Shown here in pieces: positions 25,801-33,600 of a DNA stretch of 64,000 nt. Position 1 is the stretch's first letter; every line of letters begins with the position of its first letter. The position numbers and the translations under genes were made by a program. Under the pieces are notes generated by a model. That model searched no databases. It was not told the DNA's origin and saw nothing but the letters and a program-made list of their open reading frames with translations. The stretch is from a virus: IMG/VR virus record IMGVR_UViG_3300025102_000021, positions 1 through 64,000 of that record, one strand, 5' to 3'.

Positions 25801-27703
25801 CTCGTGACAGCCTAGTAAAAGAAGATGCTACAACACTGTCTGGTATAGTGGTTGTACCAGGGTTCCATTGCTGCGTGTATTCATTTTGAAGCTCTTTGAC
25901 TTTTGCATTCCAAGCGTTAGCCATGTTTTCGTTAAGATCAGAAGCTACTTCTTTTGTTTTTAGCTTCCAAAGCTCATCTTTTTTCTTGTTGTACTCTACC
26001 TCAAATTCACTAAACTCTATCTCTTGATCAGAGTTAACCTGCTCTATAACAGCGTCAATTTCTTTCTTGAAGTTTTCGTTAAGCCATTTGTTTGCTTTTT
26101 CAGTTATTGCGTCTAACTCTTCTTGAGTTTTTGGCTGTGGACCAAACTCCCCAGACTTTACAAGATCTTCTACTTCTTTGTTTAGTCTGTTAGATATTTC
26201 TTTAGCTTTTTTATCTACTATTTTTTGTGATTTGTTTTTTATTTTAAGCTGAAAATCTAGCAGCTCTGGCTCAAGCTCTTGATCAATGCTATTTGTTATA
26301 GCTTCTTCGTTTGCTTGTATAAGGTCGGCATATTGTTGTTCATAGTACGTATTAAACTCTGCATAAGCAGGTTCTATATAATTAGAAAAGTCAGAGTTTA
26401 ATTTTTCTTGATCGTAAGCTATCTCCTTGTACTCATCAAAAGTTCCTGTAAAAGTACCATCTGCTACTCTTTGTTCGTAAGCTTCTTTTGTTTTTTGTAA
26501 CGCTATATCGTTTTTATCATCAACATAATTTAACAGATCTACTGTTGTCATTATATTGGCTTGTACGTCTTCTTCAGTAAGACCTAATTCCTTCAGCTCT
26601 GCTTTTTGCTCTTCGGTTAAATCCTCTTGAAACTCTAATGATTGTTCGTTTGTGTTACCCTTGTTGTTTAATATATTTTCAGTAACGTCGCTAGCGCTTT
26701 CTTGCTTTTCACTTATTAAACTGTTGCCTAGTAATTTTTTAGCTTTCTCAGACTCTTCATACATGAACATTTTTCGATAGAACTCGTCTATTCTAGCTTG
26801 CGTTATAGGCTCGTGGTTAGTGACAGATTTTCCATCTACCATTGTCATAACCTGTGGATTTCTTAAGTCCACAAAAGTTCCATCGTCCATTCTTTGAACG
26901 CCGCTTATGATTGTAGATCCTTTTACCCTTCTAGACTTTTTTCTTCCTTTTTCATCGTAGTAAGTTACATACTTGCTTTCTTGATATATAGGCTTAATTT
27001 CCGCCATAAAGTCAGCGTACGTTCCGTCGTGATGAAAGTTTTTCTTACCGTACAGATCGTACATTTCTTGAGAAGCGTCAACTATAGTTTGCTGATCGTT
27101 TTCGTCAAACTCTTCGCCTGTTACTGCTTGGTAGTACTCTTTATAGGCTTGTGTAAATGTTACGTCTTGTAGATCTGTTTTTCTTGTAGGTAAGACTATT
27201 CTAGTCTCTTCTCCGTCTTTGTTAGTTATTATAATGTCATCTTTACCAAAGCCTGGAAACTGAATGCCTCTATCAAACTCGAAGCTAGAGTCTTCTCCAT
27301 GGAATTCTTTAAGCTTGTCTCTTAGCTCTTTTTCAGGGCTGTAGTCAGAGGCCATTTCTTCAGGTCTATCTTGTGCAGCTATAATAAACTCATCAAAGCT
27401 TAATACACGGTCTGCTTGAATCTCAACCTCAGGTAGTACATCGCCAATGGGTTTATCTTCTGTCTTTTGTGAATCCGAAGAAATATCTTCCGACTCTGAT
27501 CCCGTATTCGACGTGTCGCTTGGATCTGTTGTCGTCACGTCTACTTCGTTTCCCTCTGGATGTGTTTCAGGATCTTCAGTTCCGTCATGCATTTTGAACG
27601 GAGCATCTATCTTTAGTTTTGCGTTTGGAAATTTTTTAAGGAAAGCTTGTTCCTTGTCTTCTGGAATGTTATAGACTTTATCGTCTACTGAATATCTAGG
27701 CAT
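16886..27703 (-). CDS. Giant multidomain internal/ejection protein, 3605 aa
   Basis: Largest gene in the window. The N-terminus (MPRYSVDDKVYNIPEDKE) resembles the start of giant phage virion proteins. Long helical Glu/Lys regions follow to about residue 800. A zincin-like HEFMH (residues 1394-1398) sits in VAAHEFMHVLL. A HAD phosphatase begins with DFDDTL (2437-2442); a P-loop kinase with Walker A GNAGAGKT (2471-2478) is inserted in it; HAD motif II is at Thr2721 (VLTARP) and motif III at Asp2777-2778. A hydrophobic helical region near 3300-3450 could be membrane-active. The last 63 residues hold two CxxH-type zinc repeats. The context, after tail genes and before lysis genes, suggests a packaged protein delivered into the host. 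No RNA polymerase DxDGD motif was seen. Confidence 0.85.
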   Translation of the reverse strand: MPRYSVDDKVYNIPEDKEQAFLKKFPNAKLKIDAPFKMHDGTEDPETHPEGNEVDVTTTDPSDTSNTGSESEDISSDSQKTEDKPIGDVLPEVEIQADRVLSFDEFIIAAQDRPEEMASDYSPEKELRDKLKEFHGEDSSFEFDRGIQFPGFGKDDIIITNKDGEETRIVLPTRKTDLQDVTFTQAYKEYYQAVTGEEFDENDQQTIVDASQEMYDLYGKKNFHHDGTYADFMAEIKPIYQESKYVTYYDEKGRKKSRRVKGSTIISGVQRMDDGTFVDLRNPQVMTMVDGKSVTNHEPITQARIDEFYRKMFMYEESEKAKKLLGNSLISEKQESASDVTENILNNKGNTNEQSLEFQEDLTEEQKAELKELGLTEEDVQANIMTTVDLLNYVDDKNDIALQKTKEAYEQRVADGTFTGTFDEYKEIAYDQEKLNSDFSNYIEPAYAEFNTYYEQQYADLIQANEEAITNSIDQELEPELLDFQLKIKNKSQKIVDKKAKEISNRLNKEVEDLVKSGEFGPQPKTQEELDAITEKANKWLNENFKKEIDAVIEQVNSDQEIEFSEFEVEYNKKKDELWKLKTKEVASDLNENMANAWNAKVKELQNEYTQQWNPGTTTIPDSVVASSFTRLSRDGFAQMTTENKNMALSIEWEAVERGLIETGYSADEVQIMKEEYFYKAYEKLAYDADGQKSSAELINSANKAIQQLDKIRKENGSLDSEEQEAYDLALEIIDAPEKMSGLGLRNFYMGLADANLADYIPIVGDVVDLLDKRAIKKITDKPVEERSEGEKLMLKMYVSNAQMQSKASSLSNAYASGFGLSSSIRMMAEFALMYTPAGWASKGVKLGINSINKLGLTYLAKYGDDVLKAYSKSSKGFNLTAKLEKKFPILGSVKNPKLIIDPNGATAKTLQFLAGTTTMTTIGTPRVIGNTYAGMTPEMAISYSEVGDTYVEVINEISEGQSFKEAFAKEYGKEWVQFASERFGAYLPGISKYIKGATGLDALDNIGARMFMGRFMKKFGIKPNDTVAFINKVQERGGWNGMIGEMMEEIIAQPPTNLIDGRPLTEGMDADFYEQTFISTAAIQGMFGALKLGGRAKSFINNKISKPKYQVGKVTYDTAEEAYEAAKKMKENGELTADTKIVIKRDFEAYDQMSELLEGTDIEIETNNAQLEINDRTAANEIEAISMLDPDQVKTVEDNKKKLEEITNKWKNSELNRDSQEYKNDKALFQSLQEQNNEILDPVLAKINERQSAEDLKKGTSLIQKWKDRLKLDNINIVSVPREQARDLAIDGIVENSLNQVSLDRLNTEVQTFINAETGKRMFVDAYTGVEISNKQLLDAGINYEAIVQEAQNNVDDFKTTHGFTTPMRNGRQTIVINKESAINMGRGNVAAHEFMHVLLNKTFANNPETALAVGRALESYLLNIDPKNVRNTDFRRRLEGYRASQGEIVAAEETLTLFSDALANGEIKFNETTFTKIGDIIRRAFSAIGVRVNFDSAEDVFNFVRDYNNTVAKGKNLSAGMRRTMSQGARVSGEIAYGSREYNKLLQELGYMQSAESRMSKEDGDLKSDFDQYTLNEDGTPKYNTQEEFKQSEDYYNAYTQIVDSTSLDGIIKRGMTEFGLKGAALDEFTRKVKEEIGLRYLGKINKKTGERGRGFDVVATNGSLFGWLTGVAGGQGKSIIFRAKGDVMNQYKKDKGGDTVSLDKNIGDGATFGDMLVDEGNNMIQSFEQQNLSHTEAREQAVIPGVFASAFGLNMEAISNAIAESNVTSTGLAYVDAKKAVSDVQKVKNKKGKLVVPTKSSDVVSTGSLFNIMEIVAEKFGVPANRVLANQTLSNNLRINAQNAIKENWKDLRDFALPEGETVSGQSTLVANTGLGVFYNKGERISMKQSGSAVGKEAQTKRTDITKEQFWAEFGINPDGSFMTGTKFDGNIRELIKQAAAITANQGVRMNDIKNGTAETAAVALFGDGRSALAFSKEFRGLSPAKKSLFISEIPQISALINPSLKDVADWKEVRDILVSVFKGEIPASTLGGIAKDIVKMAKYFKPVADSMLDEDGFKWGNYVANNFTEEADNIVKLLNIKIQNKQVKGSDLYDDIDLASDARKTPSDIGKALLNTINPKTGVNYTLAEVARVMAILKPMYAGAAQIGRGKFKVDKNGKLYEVTPDQLMKDGEPRTEFSDQRYQVFDSAADFMNWGVLQIPGMTQEIYDAANTKLIPQDSKYAVEKGSYEDSLAEATEVREVINMALNVVGNNDVRLAMFMISANSQMKAPIRRAANLRYIADSVKNMNPKQLGSLAEYEHMIPANYMAIKIIQEHKKGGIKDINEFYKDYTVAVIPKTMDNVLKAQGLQSLMNAGYQFGVDPSWFRYYNSLTIPFAELETIRDISTGELIGEPYTRVEIDKKIENAKKYTKARNNALSLKKSAEPQGMSTFDFDDTLAFTKSGIRLTMPNPSGKPQPKRKAILLAGNAGAGKTTIVKQLGLRKQGFKYINQDVALDWLTKNSGLPQDMNDFTREQSDKWRSLQGEAAVSAKNKASRLRGQGDGVVIDGTGAVGVQFESMARDFKDAGYDVQIVFVESSLENALERNKNRSERRLTDATVRNSIESAKKNKKAFKEMVTFFPYSAKGFVEINTDNLKQGEALPAEFVKEMDDFTKGYIKDRINAEDFALRGADLLAQGAEYDFSEFNKVVDGTPGPLLQKMKNQIKKYGSDNVYVLTARPAASASPIHQFLKDQGINIPLENITGLGKSEGEAKAQWFVQKYAEGYNDMYFVDDALSNVKAVKRVFDALDVKGKSVQARINFSKEFNDTFNQMLERTKGVGAQKTFSRVEARRRGKNKGRFTFFVPPSAEDFAGLLRYFAGTGAQGDVDVKFFEEALIKPFARADRAMSQQKQAIRDDYKALQKEFPSVKKLLGKLTEGGKYTYDMAVRVYLFDKAGYDIPGLSNSAKINMTNLVRQNQELMAYADALGKISRQEQGYLEPTENWDVENIAFDLQNATSRIGRKQFLAEFLENKDIIFSPDNLNKIEAIYGSNFRSALEDILYRMETGQNRRKGATRFENAWNNWINNSVGAIMFFNARSAVLQTLSTVNFINFEDNNIFKAGKAFANQKQYWSDFSFLFNSDFLRNRRAGLATNVNEAELANAVAGATNKAKAALGYLLKIGFTPTQIADSFAIASGGASFYRNRVNKYLKQGMSQAEAESQAFLDFQEIAEETQQSARPDKISQQQASNLGRIILAFANTPMQYNRLIKKAAGDLINGRGDWRSNVSRIVYYGAVQNFIFAAMQNALFALAFDDDEELTEAQQAAKDRTEDTKHSRILNSMFDSLARGSGIYGAALATLKNAIMKYMEEDAKGWRADYAQVVIEALNVSPPLGSKARKLYSAGRTRKFSRDVMSEMSMLDYDSPAWQAIGNVVEATTNLPMARAIRKIDNIREALNKDNSNTQRMMLFLGWSAWDLNVGTEVIKNEGKENEYVVTLDTKRMNQLKVEQELDAKKAKDRKEQAEKKKQEKKEQEVKENEQKVKENIEKQKKEGEEATCAAISSKGNRCKRKPVKDGFCTVHEKVEQNETGEKKQCKHIKPDGKRCKMKTNSKSGNCYYHD

Positions 27704-27804
27704 GATAATAAATTTTTAATTACTCTTCTTCTACGTCCTAATTAGTTGCAAAGCTTACGGACGAAGATGTAACCTCACTTTGGCTATATTTATTATCACT
27801 TGAT

Positions 27805-29346
27805 TTACTCAGTATTTGACTCTAAAAATTGCTCAAATCCTTCTTCAAAAGTATTACCCACTGGATTGCTGGGAATACCTTTATTGTTGCTTGCTACTTG
27901 ATATTTGTTATAGGTACTTCTAGACATCTCTAAATAATACTCTTTAATCTCTTCTCTCAAAGCATCTACAAAGCCTTCTTTTTTCCAAAGATCCGACGAA
28001 GGGTTTAAGTCTTCCTCACTCAAGCCTGTGTTGGCTGCGGCAAAGTCTTCTATAAAGCTTCTACCAGTTCCATTTAAGTCATCATACATCCAAGACATAA
28101 GCTGGTTGTCATTAGCGTCTCTAAGCATGTAGTCTAAGTCTGATTGAATAGCGCCTTCGTCAAAACTTAAGTTATCTTTAACTGATTTACGTAAAGCATC
28201 TCGTTGATTTTTTAACGCTGTCCTGCTTCTTTCGTCTATTTTATACACGCCCTCCGTAGCTTGCTCTAAAGTCATTTGCTTTGGTTCACCTGTGGTTGGA
28301 TCTTTAATAGTAAAAGTCATTTGCCCGTCAATCATCTGAACAGGTGCGTTTTTAGAAAATATTTCGTTTAAGTAGTGTTTTTTTTCTTGACTAGAACCAT
28401 TAGAGTAAGTGCTAATACCGTTTCCTTCAGGTCCATATCCATTTGCAGTAACCCATTCTAGTTTAGCATCTTGAAGCTCTTTCATTCTATTATTCATGTT
28501 GATAGAGTTATCTTCTATCTCTTGCATTTTAAGCTTTAAGTTTTTATACCTTTTTCCTCCATATCTTGTTTTAGCGGCTTCGTTTTTTAGTCTTGCTAAC
28601 TCTTCTTTTTGAGCTGTAAAGTATTCTGTGGCCATGTTTTGTCCATTACCAAAGCCTTTAAAACCCTCTGCGCTAGCCTCGTTTATATCGTAAGCTTCTA
28701 ATTCTTTTTTAGCTAAAACTTCAACTTGACTTTTGTATGCGTCTGCAACGGCGTCTATTTGAGATCTAATATCGCCGTAATTAACTTGCTTTGGAGAACT
28801 TTTTCTGTAGTTAGCGATGAAACCAGCGTCACCACCACCAAACTTCATAGGTGATTTTTTACTGTGTAGGGGAAAGTAAGACTTAAATGTTGCTGGAGAA
28901 TCATTTTCTTCGTATTGATTTTCTTCAGCTTGATCAATCTCCTCTTCCTCCATCTGATCCCATTGTTTTTCGCTAAACTCCTGGTCTCTTCTTTCTTTTT
29001 CAGCCTTGCCAGCATCTGTCAAGTTACCGTCTTTATCAGCGTAACCTTTATCTTGCATTTCTTTCAGCTGATCTTTTTGAGCTTTTTTATCTTTTCTTAA
29101 AGCTTTCTTGTCAGCTCTTTTAGCTTGACGCATTTCTTTACGATCTGCAAAGCCTAGTTCTTGAGCCTCTTCTTTTCGTCTTAACTGTCTTTCAGTGTTA
29201 CCAGATATTAAATCTTCTACGTTTTTTAAATCTGAAGCTACTTTACCCCAGTCAACTCTAGATGTCCAGCTTCCAGGAACTGATGCTCCCGCTCCGAACG
29301 ACTTTCCGCTACCAAAAGTTTTATTGTCTTTTTTTTCTTCAGCCAT
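27805..29346 (-). CDS. Virion-associated coiled-coil protein, 513 aa
   Basis: Charged helical protein. Residues 50-150 are extremely rich in Lys, Glu, Gln and Asp (DRKEMRQAKRADKKALRKDK). KKSPMKFGGG near residue 166 and SSPKQVNYG are SP-x-K motifs. The C-terminal half is helical with NPSSDLWKKEGFVDALREE. It lies between the S74-type protein and the giant protein in the ejection-protein position, so an internal virion role is likely. A 101-bp gap with a small CGTCC/GGACG inverted repeat separates it from the giant gene. Confidence 0.65.
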   Translation of the reverse strand: MAEEKKDNKTFGSGKSFGAGASVPGSWTSRVDWGKVASDLKNVEDLISGNTERQLRRKEEAQELGFADRKEMRQAKRADKKALRKDKKAQKDQLKEMQDKGYADKDGNLTDAGKAEKERRDQEFSEKQWDQMEEEEIDQAEENQYEENDSPATFKSYFPLHSKKSPMKFGGGDAGFIANYRKSSPKQVNYGDIRSQIDAVADAYKSQVEVLAKKELEAYDINEASAEGFKGFGNGQNMATEYFTAQKEELARLKNEAAKTRYGGKRYKNLKLKMQEIEDNSINMNNRMKELQDAKLEWVTANGYGPEGNGISTYSNGSSQEKKHYLNEIFSKNAPVQMIDGQMTFTIKDPTTGEPKQMTLEQATEGVYKIDERSRTALKNQRDALRKSVKDNLSFDEGAIQSDLDYMLRDANDNQLMSWMYDDLNGTGRSFIEDFAAANTGLSEEDLNPSSDLWKKEGFVDALREEIKEYYLEMSRSTYNKYQVASNNKGIPSNPVGNTFEEGFEQFLESNTE

Positions 29347-29355
29347 AATTATATT

Positions 29356-30195
29356 TTATTTTTTGTTACCTTTAATAGATTTAGCTACTACGTCAATTAA
29401 ATTGTAGTTTACTATGTCAGGCTTTCCTGGTCTACTAACAACCGCGTATGAAGGTACTTCGTCGGACATAACACCTTGAAACTTACCTTTACCGTGTTTT
29501 TTGTTTTTGTACTCAAAGTTGTATACGTTAAGACCACTAGGAGACTCACCAACTTTCTTAATGTTTTTCTTCATAGATCTTTCAGAAAGCATACCCGCAA
29601 CACCGCCAATTATACCTGCGCCTCCACCGACAATATCTGCTGTCGACTGATCAACTGCTCCTTGAGCGTTAGCCGCGTCTTCTCTAGACATGTTCATTAG
29701 ATTAGCGTTCATGTCAGCTTGTCTTGATTGACGTTCTGATTCTCCTTGAGCCTTCGCCATTTGGTTAGCGCCGGCAGCTTGAGCTGAAGCTTTAGTATTA
29801 GCAGACTCTTGAGCACCTATACTAGCTGACGCTTGCTGAGCTTGTTGATTTGCCGCGCCCATCATAGCTTGAATATTACCAGCGTCAAAACCACCTGCCT
29901 GTTCCATGCTACCCATCATGTTAGCCTGCTGTTGCTCCATAGCCTTTCTTTGAAACTCAGCTTGCTGCGTGTTAACAGTTAGGTCTTCCATAGTGTTTTC
30001 AAGATCTTCGTATGGATTTGTTATTTCCGTATTTCTATATGCCTCCTTATCCAACGCGGCTTGCTCGTTAGCCGCTTTTAAGGCTTCCTTCTTCTTACCT
30101 CTACCTATTAGACCACCAGCCAACTGAGCTACGGCTCCTAAGAATTTCATAGGGCTGTTACTGTAGTGTATTGGATCGTTATTTTTATTGCTCAT
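29356..30195 (-). CDS. Virion protein with C-terminal peptidase S74-like chaperone domain
   Basis: 279 residues. It begins with NSPMKFLGAVAQLAGGLIG, an SP-x-K motif followed by a hydrophobic Gly-rich helix. The middle is Gln/Ala/Met-rich helix (QQAQQASASIGAQESANTKA). The C-terminal 75 residues carry SERSMKKNIKKVGESPSGL, then YNFEYKN and KFQGVMSDEVP, the pattern of the intramolecular chaperone (S74) domain that trimerises and then cleaves itself. This suggests a trimeric tail or ejection component. Confidence 0.75.
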   Translation of the reverse strand: MSNKNNDPIHYSNSPMKFLGAVAQLAGGLIGRGKKKEALKAANEQAALDKEAYRNTEITNPYEDLENTMEDLTVNTQQAEFQRKAMEQQQANMMGSMEQAGGFDAGNIQAMMGAANQQAQQASASIGAQESANTKASAQAAGANQMAKAQGESERQSRQADMNANLMNMSREDAANAQGAVDQSTADIVGGGAGIIGGVAGMLSERSMKKNIKKVGESPSGLNVYNFEYKNKKHGKGKFQGVMSDEVPSYAVVSRPGKPDIVNYNLIDVVAKSIKGNKK

Positions 30196-30235
30196 ACTTT
30201 TTAATTTACTATACTATTATTACTTTTTTATACGC

Positions 30236-30601
30236 TTATTTACTACTTTGAGCTATCTCAGCGCTGACGTTAAATATCTCAGCTCTATCTGTAGAATCGT
30301 TTATCATCTTGATTTCTGCATAGTAACCTAACAAAGAACTGATGTTAGCCATGCTACTTTTGCTAAAGAACAAGAAGTCTCCAGCCGCGGGAGGAGTTAT
30401 GGTTACATCAGCATCGACGTATATATACCCATAGCCATTAAGTCTTCTTATCTCCTCTATAGGCCCAACTTTAGATATATTGTTAAAACTTTGCACCGTA
30501 TCAAAACCGCTGTCAAAAGTTTCTGGAGAACAAAATAAAGTGTCTCCTACTTGAACAGAGTTGTTTATATTACCGGTTATTTTTATAGTTATTAATGCCA
30601 T
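30236..30601 (-). CDS. Hypothetical virion-type protein, 121 aa
   Basis: Starts MALITIKITGNINNSVQVGD and ends VSAEIAQSSK. Strand-rich with a Cys (FCSPETF) and a hydrophobic AAGDFLFFSK loop. It lies directly downstream of the 2,103-residue tail protein, so it is probably part of the tail or a tail assembly factor. No family recognised. Confidence 0.55.
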   Translation of the reverse strand: MALITIKITGNINNSVQVGDTLFCSPETFDSGFDTVQSFNNISKVGPIEEIRRLNGYGYIYVDADVTITPPAAGDFLFFSKSSMANISSLLGYYAEIKMINDSTDRAEIFNVSAEIAQSSK

Positions 30602-30610
30602 TTAATTATT

Positions 30611-33600
30611 TTATGTTAGCTGTACTTTTTGAGTTTTTAAGGTATCTACTGGATCAAAAGTGTTAGACGTGCCTGTTCCAGTGTACTTTATAGTATAAGT
30701 AACCTTACCGTTAGCGTCTCCATCAGAGTTAGCGCTTAAAGCGTAAGACACTTCCCATCTTGAAATATCGTCAACAGACAGCGCCATATCATGCTCTCCA
30801 GCGCCAGTTCCAAAAGAAAGGCCACTATCAGTTTCTATAACTACAGTAGCTACAGTTCTTTGCGTTGTGCCAACCGTTGTGCCACCATCGCTAGAAACGG
30901 TAAACACGTCATTTTCACTACTGTCATCAGACGCATTTACAGTCTGCGTAGCTGAATAACCTGTTCCAGCGGTTAAAATTGGAGTTTCAGTGCCGGCGGT
31001 GTTTACTATAGCAACAGTAAATGATTGGCCTGAAGTAGATGCTGTAACTTCTTCAGATTCTCTTATTTTTACAGTGTAAACGACGTCTTCCGTTATAGTT
31101 AAGCTACCAAACAAAACATCAACTAAAACTGTTCCAAAAGCCCCATCAGAGTAAGAGACCGTTATATCGTTAGTGTTAGCTGTGCCGGCGTTCGTAGTTA
31201 TTGTTAGACCTGTTGTCGAAAAGTCTGCTGCGGCAGCAAGGTCAAAACCTAAGTTTGGTGTTATAACCATAGAAAGACTTTGCAGCGTATTTTGATTGTC
31301 ACCGTCCATTACCTCAGCTGAAATTCCTTGAACACTAGCGTTAGCTAAAGATAAGCCTGTTGTGTTATCAACCATTACTACACTTACGTTTCTAGTTAAA
31401 GAGTCAGGTATTACCTGCTCTTCAACTTCAACATCACCATCGTTCATTGTTGGGCTAGGGAAGGTTACTAAGTCAAGAGCTGAAATACCATCGTCGCTTG
31501 GATCTGGGTTGTCAGCTTGACCTTGGTAAGAATACGTGTACGTAACCGCTGTGGGTTGACCTTCACCGTTGTAAGTATACACTTCAGTATAAGACCAGTG
31601 AGATGCTGTATTAAAAGCTTCTGTAGGATCAAAGTCATCAGCAGAGAACACATAGCCCGGTTGAGCCGTGAAAGTTGCAGAGAACGTCTCTTGTGCTGCT
31701 CCAGACGTGCTATATAGTTGACTTTGTCCAGATAAATTAAACGTTGCGTTTCCTGAAGCATCGTATGACGGCGCAAACACAGAGTAATCACTTAACCCGC
31801 TTATGTCATACGTGTAGTTTACTGGCTGATTTATTGTTACTTGAAACTCGTGGTCTTGACAAATGTCAACAAGGTCAACCTCTATAGGTATAGCGTAGGA
31901 CGTGTTTGAAGAAATAACAGCTGAACTTAGCGTTACAGTTAGGGTTATAGTATTTCCAGGCATGATCGTTTGAGCACTAGGCACACTAACTGAAGTGATG
32001 CCGCTAGGTAAGGTTCCTACTGTTATGTTTGCAGATGTAATTGCACCGCAAGCTGGAGCTGTAAGCACTATTGATTGCGTGCCTAAAGTATTTTGATTAG
32101 CACCGTTTTGTATGGTGCTTGATGGAACAACTACAGTAGTAGTACTGGCTCCATCTCCAGTTAACGTAGTAGTTAAAGAAACCGTGCTAGTGCCAAAAGT
32201 TGCTCCGCCAAAGCCAATAGAGTCTATTCTACCTAGTCCTTGTACGTTAAACTCTTGTGATGTTGGTAAGTTACTACCGTCTAGCTCATCACCATGTATG
32301 TAATTAAACCATTTACCTTCTTTTTCCTTAAACTCATGTATAGAACCTCTTTGCTTGTCTGTTATTATGCTTTCTACAGACCAGCCGTTTACAGCTGTGT
32401 TATTGTAGTATTCGTTATCGCTAAAAATTAAAGCGTCGCCACCTCCCACCGTGGCAGCAACATTGTCTACTAAGGTTAGCGAGGTACCACTTATAGACTT
32501 TACAACGCCTACTTTAATACCGTCGTCGAGGCTTACTGTTTGTCCAGCTGCTATAGCGGTGTTTGATGTTGCTAAAGTTATGCTGTCACTAGATCCGCTA
32601 GAAACTGAAGCGCCACTATTATCTACAGAAACATCAGGCTTTATAATCTTAGACTGAGTTCCCTCGTAGTTTATAGCTTGAAAGCTTTTGACAGCAGCAG
32701 GTGCATCGTTAAATATAGTTGTTATAGAAGACTTGTATTGCGTGCCATAATAGTTACATCTAGCAACGTCGCCACCACTGTAGTTTTTCTCATCGTGCAA
32801 GTAAACTAAGCCTCCGACCATCGTGTAATAGTTAGAGTCAAGAGAAACACCAGCGTCTGGAACGTAAGACTTAAAAGAGGTCCAGCCTTTAACAAATTCA
32901 GAGTAAGAAATTGTTTCTACAGTCTTACTAGTGCTCGTAACGTTGTAATGTAACGTTAAGTCATATTCACCTTTATCTCTATTGTAAGAACCTACCGCGG
33001 CAGATATTTCATCTAGTGCATCTCCAAAGTAGTCTCCCATACCAGCGTCAGATATAGCTGTCAATCCGTCGTTTGATAATCTTAAAACTTTATTTCTATG
33101 AGGGTCTACAAAATAGGATCTAAACTCTTCGTTGATAAAAGAAGATCTTAACGTACCTATACCAAACTCTCCAGCATACGGAACAGTTTGACCTAACACG
33201 TTTTTAGTTGAAGTCACTTGATTAGCTCCTGATGCTGTAAATAAAGCATCTTTGTTAGCTAACACTTTTACCGCTTTATGCTCGCAAACTGTAGTTATGT
33301 TTGTGTCTCTAGCGTTTAGTATTTGTATAGAGCCAAACTGAGGGTTTAAGTCTTTAGTTATTCCCGAAGAACTAATAAACTGATTCAAGTTGTTTACTCC
33401 ATTTTTAGAGTTGTATATACCTGAGAATATTAATCCATTGCCTCTGTCTTCTTCTTTATAGTTATCTGATGTAGTTGACACCTTTACGCCGTTCTCCATT
33501 AACGGAGCGTTAAAGTCATCTTGTATTCTATTAGACTCAACACCATTACCAAACTTAAAGCAATTAGAAAAAGGCAAGCAAAACATTCCGTTGTGGACTT

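Noticed and set aside
16886-27703. Giant protein as a virion RNA polymerase
   Set aside because: No DxDGD-type catalytic motif was found, and the recognisable motifs are zincin, HAD phosphatase and P-loop kinase.
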